11,679 nucleotides of DNA from positions 4,957 to 16,635 of the forward strand of contig DHYP01000028.1 in assembly GCA_002414145.1 (NCBI GenBank). The letters are read 5' to 3'. Positions 7,345 through 11,679 of the stretch are shown one piece after another. The position numbers were made by a program, and so were the translations under genes. Source of the stretch: Methylophilaceae bacterium UBA5127. GTDB taxonomy: Bacteria > Pseudomonadota > Gammaproteobacteria > Burkholderiales > Methylophilaceae. Below the pieces are notes generated by a model. That model ran no database searches and was not told where the DNA came from. It saw only the letters and a program-made list of their open reading frames with translations. Within the stretch, counting starts at the first letter, position 1. Every line of letters begins with the position of its first letter.

Positions 7345-8022
7345 CTAAACCTTAGGCGAGTTTAATTGCTGATCAATTGCCTGTAAGCGTTCCGGCGTGC
7401 CGATATCATGCCAAATGCCTTCATAGTGCTCTCCCGTCACCAGATTTTGCTGCATTGCCGCCTTAAGCAAGGGAGCAAGCTTTGCGGCCTGACCTCGTGC
7501 GATGTCTTTAAATAAAGCAGGAGAATAGACTCCAATGCCAGAAAAAGTCAGTTTAATCGCACCTTCTGCATACAACTTGTATTCTTGCAAAGCAAAATCT
7601 CCTTGCGGATGTTGCGCTGGATTATTTACCATCACCAGATGCGCAAGATGCGCAGGCTTTAATGCGGTCTTAAGCGGTGTAAAATCAAACGCTGTAAAGA
7701 CATCCCCATTCACTACTAAAAATGGCTCATTTCCAAGCAGAGGTAACGCGTTTGCAATACCTCCTGCGGTTTCCAGCGCAATCTTTTCTGGACTGTATTG
7801 AATCTGCGCACCCCACTGGCTGCCAGACCCAAGCGCATCTTCTATTTGTTGTCCAAGATGCGCATGATTGATGATCAATGTCTTGAATCCAGCTTGAGTT
7901 AAACGCTCAATGTGCCAAACAATGAGTGGCTTGCCACCTACTTTAAGCAGCGGTTTAGGGGTATGGTCAGTTAACGGGCGCATACGCTCACCTCTACCCG
8001 CAGCTAAAATCATGGCTTTCAT
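7345..8022 (-). CDS. murU: N-acetylmuramate alpha-1-phosphate uridylyltransferase MurU
   Basis: MurU converts MurNAc-1-phosphate and UTP to UDP-MurNAc in the peptidoglycan recycling route that bypasses MurA/MurB, the route known to give Pseudomonas putida intrinsic fosfomycin tolerance. The 225-aa product is a single nucleotidyltransferase fold: LAAGRGERMRPLT (6-18) with TPKPLL (21-26), ETAGGI (84-89), metal-binding NGD (105-107), FSGIGVYSP (160-168), and WHDIGTPERL (204-213). It lacks the left-handed beta-helix of GlmU, which supports MurU over larger sugar-1-phosphate transferases. A RmlA-like or mannose-1-phosphate guanylyltransferase would be longer. It begins 17 bp after amgK with a GAAAG Shine-Dalgarno, so the two form one transcript. 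No clear terminator follows the stop, so some read-through into btaAB is possible. Confidence 0.93.
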   Translation of the reverse strand: MKAMILAAGRGERMRPLTDHTPKPLLKVGGKPLIVWHIERLTQAGFKTLIINHAHLGQQIEDALGSGSQWGAQIQYSPEKIALETAGGIANALPLLGNEPFLVVNGDVFTAFDFTPLKTALKPAHLAHLVMVNNPAQHPQGDFALQEYKLYAEGAIKLTFSGIGVYSPALFKDIARGQAAKLAPLLKAAMQQNLVTGEHYEGIWHDIGTPERLQAIDQQLNSPKV

Positions 8023-8039
8023 AGGTGGCTTTCTATGTT

Positions 8040-9032
8040 TTAAACCACATACTTTGGACGTGGATGACGCCCTTCGAGCGCATCCAACAAGCGCAAAAAT
8101 GGCCTCAGTTCTGAATAACGCTCACAGGCTTTACGCAAATAAGTCATCACTAGTGGCATATCTTTCAAATAGCCATCTTTGCCATCTCGATGATAAAGCC
8201 TTGCAAATATTCCCAGTACTTTAATGTGACGCTGCACACCCATCCACTCAAAGTCGCGATAAAACTCGCCAAAATCAGCGCTGACTGGCAAGCCAGCTTT
8301 TTTAGCGCTTTGCCAATAGCGCACAACCCAATCCATCATGCGCTCCTCATCCCAGCTGATATAAGCATCTTTAAACAAAGACACCAAATCATAGGTAATC
8401 GCGCCGTAAACTGCATCCTGAAAATCTAATATGCCCGGATTGTTTTCTGCAGTGACCATTAAATTGCGTGAATGATAATCGCGATGCACGTAAACCTGAG
8501 GCTGTGCCAATATATTGCGATTCAGCAAATTGAAGGTACTCTCTATCACAGCCTGTTGCGGACTATCCAAAGTCACACCTAAATGCTTGACAATATACCA
8601 ATCTGGGAACAACTGTAGCTCTCGCGTTAAAAGCGCCTCGTCATAAGGCGGCAACACGGCTGGCTGGCTGGCCAACTGCATTTTAATGAGCGCATGGCAA
8701 GCATCGCCATACAAGATAGATGCGTTCTTCTCGCTTAATTGGGAAAGGTAAGTATCATCGCCCAAATCACTTAATAACAAAAATCCGTGCTCAATGTCTT
8801 GTGCCAATACCTGCGGAACATTTAATCCCGCTGCTAAAAGCAGTTGCGCGACCTTCACAAATGGCCTGCAATCTTCTTGTGGCGGCGGCGCATCCATTGC
8901 TATCAACGTTTTATCTGCCAGATGTACGCGGAAGTAACGCCTAAAACTTGCATCCGCTGATGCGGTTGTGAGCGTGTAATGTTGGTGTAACTCCTGACTG
9001 AGCCAAGCTTCTAATTGCTGTTTTCTATCCAC
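8040..9032 (-). CDS. amgK: N-acetylmuramate/N-acetylglucosamine anomeric kinase AmgK
   Basis: AmgK phosphorylates the C1 hydroxyl of MurNAc (and GlcNAc) and supplies MurU with its substrate. The 330-aa protein has the aminoglycoside phosphotransferase/choline kinase fold. The N-lobe carries ASADASFRRYFRV (24-36), the catalytic loop is HRDYHSRN (183-190) with D185 as catalytic base, and LDFQDAVYG (202-210) contributes the metal ligand D203. The position next to murU and divergent from lptD matches the arrangement known in Pseudomonas. The start is GTG at 9032 with AAGG 6 nt upstream; no in-frame ATG occurs until residue 46, which lies beyond the conserved N-lobe motif, so GTG is well supported. 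The promoter must lie in the 142-bp gap shared with lptD, but I could not pick a convincing one on this strand. Confidence 0.93.
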   Translation of the reverse strand: MDRKQQLEAWLSQELHQHYTLTTASADASFRRYFRVHLADKTLIAMDAPPPQEDCRPFVKVAQLLLAAGLNVPQVLAQDIEHGFLLLSDLGDDTYLSQLSEKNASILYGDACHALIKMQLASQPAVLPPYDEALLTRELQLFPDWYIVKHLGVTLDSPQQAVIESTFNLLNRNILAQPQVYVHRDYHSRNLMVTAENNPGILDFQDAVYGAITYDLVSLFKDAYISWDEERMMDWVVRYWQSAKKAGLPVSADFGEFYRDFEWMGVQRHIKVLGIFARLYHRDGKDGYLKDMPLVMTYLRKACERYSELRPFLRLLDALEGRHPRPKYVV

Positions 9033-9053
9033 AAATTGCCTTGATAATGATGA

Positions 9054-9081
9054 TTAGTATTTAGCCTACATGCCTTATAAT
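9054..9081 (+). promoter_or_regulatory. Candidate sigma70-type promoter of lptD-surA
   Basis: A perfect -10 hexamer TATAAT (9076-9081) has a weak -35 TTAGTA (9054-9059) 16 bp upstream. It lies in the A/T-rich gap between divergent amgK and lptD. Transcription would start near 9088 and leave an untranslated leader of roughly 90-150 nt, depending on which lptD start is used. I saw no match to the sigma-E promoter consensus that drives E. coli lptD. Confidence 0.45.
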
Positions 9082-9124
9082 GACAGTTTTAAATACAACT
9101 TTTTATTGATTAAAATGAGGTTTT

Positions 9125-9178
9125 ATGCGATTTTATCACTCATGCGAAATACTTGTATTATTCTTAAAAATTAATTGA
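9125..9178 (+). CDS. Possible 17-codon leader ORF upstream of lptD
   Basis: An ATG at 9125, preceded by GAGG with a 4-nt spacer, opens a 17-codon frame (MRFYHSCEILVLFLKIN) that ends in TGA at 9176-9178. The stop overlaps the TTG at 9175-9177, giving a TTGA junction like the ATGA junctions used for translational coupling. This could be a leader peptide that carries ribosomes to the weak TTG start of lptD. A second short frame (ATG 9115 to TAA 9172-9174) lies in the same frame as lptD. No homology can be judged at this length, and chance is a fair explanation. Confidence 0.2.
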   Translation: MRFYHSCEILVLFLKIN

Positions 9179-11595
9179 CTCCCTATTTTAAATCGCCCGC
9201 TTTGTTAACACTCCAGCAAAAAATTCTCGATAATGGCATGACGTTTATTCTGGCGATAGTCGCGTTGGGCATTGTCACGCCTGTACTGGCAGAAGATTTG
9301 GCTACTGAGCCAATGCTAGAAGGTACTACTCAAGAACAAACACAAAAGCCTGAGGATGCAATCGAAATAGAGGGCGACAAACTTGATCTTTATTTAGATC
9401 GTAAAATGCGCGCTTCTGGTAATGCCACAATCCGTAAAGGTGACCAGTCGATTTCTGGAGATAACATTGAATACGATACGCTCAATGATGAACTGCATGT
9501 AGAAGGCAATGCAAAAATTGAATTGGGTGGTAGCAGAATCACAGGGCCAGAATTGCGCATGCGACTCAGCGAGAGTATTGGCGAGATGCGCGATGCTTCT
9601 ATCGTACTAAACAACAAGACCAAAACACCTATCGACAACGACGCATTTGCAGACTCAGCCAGCACATCAAAAGAAAATATCCAACAGCCCAATTTTTACA
9701 GCAGTAGCGACAGTACGCTGGATGACAATATGGATGTCAAGCGTGAACTTGAAGGTGCGCGTGGTGATGCCGCACAAATTCTATTTGAAGGGCAAGATAA
9801 AAAACACCTCAAACATGCCAGATTTACCACCTGTGAGGCAGACGTAAACGATTGGTATATTAAAGCTCAAGACCTTACTCTAGACGACTCCACCAAATCT
9901 GGTGAAGCTAGAAACGCTTATATCGAATTTAAAGGCGTGCCGCTGATCTACACGCCTTGGATGAGCTTTTCTTTTAATAATCAGCGCAAATCAGGACTGC
10001 TTGCCCCCACTGTGGGCACTACATCACGGAGTGGTTTTGAAGTATTGGCCCCATTCTACTGGAATATCCGACCTGATATGGACGCTACTTTATCTACACG
10101 CTATTTGAGTAAGCGTGGCGTGCAATTAGGGGGGGAGTTTAGATACCTTGACGAATCTTACTCTGGTACTGATAGTATAGAATACCTCAATAACGATGAT
10201 CAGAATGGCAGAAACAGGTATTACTACAATCTGTCGCATCGACATAATTTTGGTGGGGGCTGGACAGCAGGCTACAATATAGAGCGTGTGTCTGATGACC
10301 AATACTTCTCTGACTTATCCACCAGAATCATTAGTACCAGCCGTGTAAATTTGCCACAAGACGGGTTTGTCGATTTTCAAAATGATACTTGGCGCTTCAG
10401 AGGTCTTGTCCAAAAGTACCAAACACTAGACAACGCCTCGTATACCTATGAACGATTACCTGAGCTCACATTAACTGCCAACAAGGAATATGGTGACTAC
10501 AATCTAAACTTATTAAGTCAATGGACCTACTTTGATCGCAATGAAAGTGCGCCCAAAGCGGCCACTGGCAGCCGATTTGTCGCCTACCCCTCCATTAGCA
10601 TGCCATTTACTCGCTCATATGGATTTTTAACGCCCAAACTCGGCGTGCACGCATCCTCGTATCGACTCAACAACAATACATTTATTGTTAACAGTCAAAC
10701 CATTAGCAACAATAGCCAAGATAGAGTATTGCCTGTAGTGAGTTTAGATGGAGGGCTCTATCTTGATGCAGAGAACAACTTTTTAGGCACAAACTACACA
10801 CAAACTTTTGAACCTAGACTTTTTTATGTGTACACGCCCTATGAGAACCAGAGCCTCCTACCCGTATTTGACTCGGGATTGTCTGATTTAAACTTAACAA
10901 CTCTATTTACCGAAAACCAGTTCACAGGACAAGACCGCATTAACAATGCTAACCAAATCAGTCTTGGACTCACCACGCGCTTGATTGACCGCGATACGGG
11001 AATTGAACGTATTGCAGCCACCATAGGCGAACGCTTTTACTTTGACGACCAAAAAGTGACGCTTCCCAATCAAACCGCAAGTAATAGAAAAACGTCGGAC
11101 ATCGTAGCAGGCTTTACAGCAAGGCTTTCCAGTCAATGGAACGTAGATGCGTTTTGGCAATACAATCCAGATGCTTCCAGCATTGAGCGCACCAATTTAC
11201 TGGCAAGGTATAATCCTGAGCCTGGTAAACTCATTAACATGGGTTATCGTTATACTGAAGACTTTCTCGAGCAAATTGATATTTCGGGACAATGGCCTTT
11301 AGGCAAAGGATGGTATGGTGTGGGTCGATACAACTACTCGATAAGAGAATCCAATCTTATTGAGAGCCTAGCTGGTGTAGAATATGACGCTGGCTGCTGG
11401 CGTGCGCGTAGTGTCTTACAACGCTTAAAAACAGCAACCGCAAACACCAACTATGCTTTATTTTTTCAACTAGAACTGGGTGGTCTTGCCTCACTAGGCT
11501 CTAACCCACTCAGCTTATTACGCAGGGACATTGCTGGATATCAAAGTAGCGGAGAAATCCCCAATTTTTATAGACAACAAAATTACGCACAATGA
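9175..11595 (+). CDS. lptD: LPS-assembly outer-membrane protein LptD (Imp/OstA)
   Basis: LptD is the beta-barrel that, with LptE, inserts lipopolysaccharide into the outer leaflet. Up to 806 aa: signal peptide ending VTPVLA/ED, a periplasmic OstA/LptA-like jellyroll (about 62-145), a Ser/Asp-rich segment (about 146-195), then the LptD barrel with conserved ARFTTCEADVNDWYIKA, VPLIYTPWMSF and SGLLAPTVGTTSRSG. Only two cysteines exist, C220 and C741 (in YDAGCWRARS), enough for one disulfide joining the periplasmic domain and barrel. The start is uncertain. An in-frame TAA lies just upstream of the TTG at 9175; the first in-frame ATG is at 9238. From the ATG the signal peptide is 18 residues with no basic n-region; from the TTG it has lysines at 6 and 16. 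Neither has a Shine-Dalgarno. The stop overlaps surA by 4 bp. Confidence 0.96.
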   Translation: MTPYFKSPALLTLQQKILDNGMTFILAIVALGIVTPVLAEDLATEPMLEGTTQEQTQKPEDAIEIEGDKLDLYLDRKMRASGNATIRKGDQSISGDNIEYDTLNDELHVEGNAKIELGGSRITGPELRMRLSESIGEMRDASIVLNNKTKTPIDNDAFADSASTSKENIQQPNFYSSSDSTLDDNMDVKRELEGARGDAAQILFEGQDKKHLKHARFTTCEADVNDWYIKAQDLTLDDSTKSGEARNAYIEFKGVPLIYTPWMSFSFNNQRKSGLLAPTVGTTSRSGFEVLAPFYWNIRPDMDATLSTRYLSKRGVQLGGEFRYLDESYSGTDSIEYLNNDDQNGRNRYYYNLSHRHNFGGGWTAGYNIERVSDDQYFSDLSTRIISTSRVNLPQDGFVDFQNDTWRFRGLVQKYQTLDNASYTYERLPELTLTANKEYGDYNLNLLSQWTYFDRNESAPKAATGSRFVAYPSISMPFTRSYGFLTPKLGVHASSYRLNNNTFIVNSQTISNNSQDRVLPVVSLDGGLYLDAENNFLGTNYTQTFEPRLFYVYTPYENQSLLPVFDSGLSDLNLTTLFTENQFTGQDRINNANQISLGLTTRLIDRDTGIERIAATIGERFYFDDQKVTLPNQTASNRKTSDIVAGFTARLSSQWNVDAFWQYNPDASSIERTNLLARYNPEPGKLINMGYRYTEDFLEQIDISGQWPLGKGWYGVGRYNYSIRESNLIESLAGVEYDAGCWRARSVLQRLKTATANTNYALFFQLELGGLASLGSNPLSLLRRDIAGYQSSGEIPNFYRQQNYAQ

Positions 11596-11679
11596 AATTC
11601 ACCCCATTTATCAAACTTACCAGCCTACTCATCTGCCTAGGTCTAACTGCACCGATCACACTAGCAAAACCAGTTGAAA
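11592..11679 (+). CDS. surA: Periplasmic chaperone/peptidyl-prolyl isomerase SurA, N-terminal fragment (truncated by window end)
   Basis: An ATG at 11592 overlaps the lptD TGA (ATGA, 11592-11595) and opens a frame to the window end. The 29 visible residues form a Sec signal peptide: MKFTPFIK n-region, hydrophobic LTSLLICLGLTAP, and a TLA cleavage site before KPVE. No chaperone or parvulin domain is visible. The SurA name rests on the widely conserved lptD-surA(-pdxA-ksgA) gene order and the translational coupling. SurA assists folding of outer-membrane proteins, including LptD. Confidence 0.75.
   Translation, partial: MKFTPFIKLTSLLICLGLTAPITLAKPVE

Noticed and set aside
9080..9086. CTGTCAT on the minus strand (half of a PhoB box) upstream of amgK.
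   Set aside because: No second repeat at the proper 11-bp spacing on either side, and it overlaps the -10 region of the lptD promoter. A single 7-mer is not enough evidence.
1..11679. CRISPR arrays, tRNA or rRNA genes, transposases, integrases, toxin-antitoxin pairs, riboswitch-like leaders.
   Set aside because: None seen on reading the window; nearly all the sequence is accounted for by recognisable genes and the gaps are 156 bp or less.

Overview
The window looks like chromosomal DNA of a Gram-negative betaproteobacterium of moderate GC content. The evidence is gene content and order: the C-terminal half of a type IV pilus PilC; a pepP-ubiH-second FAD hydroxylase-dsbC run; amgK-murU; and a divergent lptD-surA pair. 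A Methylophilaceae-like (Nitrosomonadales) host would fit, but that is inference; no 16S rRNA or other decisive marker is present.

Layout. At the left edge the end of pilC (+) meets dsbC (-) tail to tail across a perfect 14-bp hairpin that can terminate both transcripts. From about 700 to 9032 all genes lie on the minus strand. Read in transcription order these are amgK (GTG start, 9032) and murU, then btaA-btaB, then pepP, ubiH, a second UbiH/UbiF/UbiI-type hydroxylase and dsbC. At the right edge lptD (+) is transcribed divergently from amgK and overlaps the start of surA by 4 bp; surA runs off the window. Intergenic spaces are short (the longest is 156 bp), and no tRNA, rRNA, CRISPR array, IS element or phage gene was seen.

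How the genes fit together. Most are housekeeping genes of the cell envelope and respiratory quinone synthesis. AmgK and MurU recycle MurNAc to UDP-MurNAc. LptD and SurA handle outer-membrane LPS insertion and outer-membrane protein folding. DsbC corrects periplasmic disulfides. PepP trims Xaa-Pro peptides, and the two flavin hydroxylases act on the ubiquinone ring. The accessory element is btaA-btaB, the two-enzyme pathway for the phosphorus-free betaine lipid DGTS. It sits between murU and pepP, with a candidate promoter upstream of btaA and a candidate terminator after btaB, so it looks like a self-contained module placed within a core gene block.

Nothing here is clearly a new biological system. 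The points most worth a second look are the btaAB module and its possible phosphate control, the unclear start of lptD with a short leader ORF whose stop overlaps the TTG start, the TTG start of btaA beside an out-of-frame ATG, and an LptD with only two cysteines.
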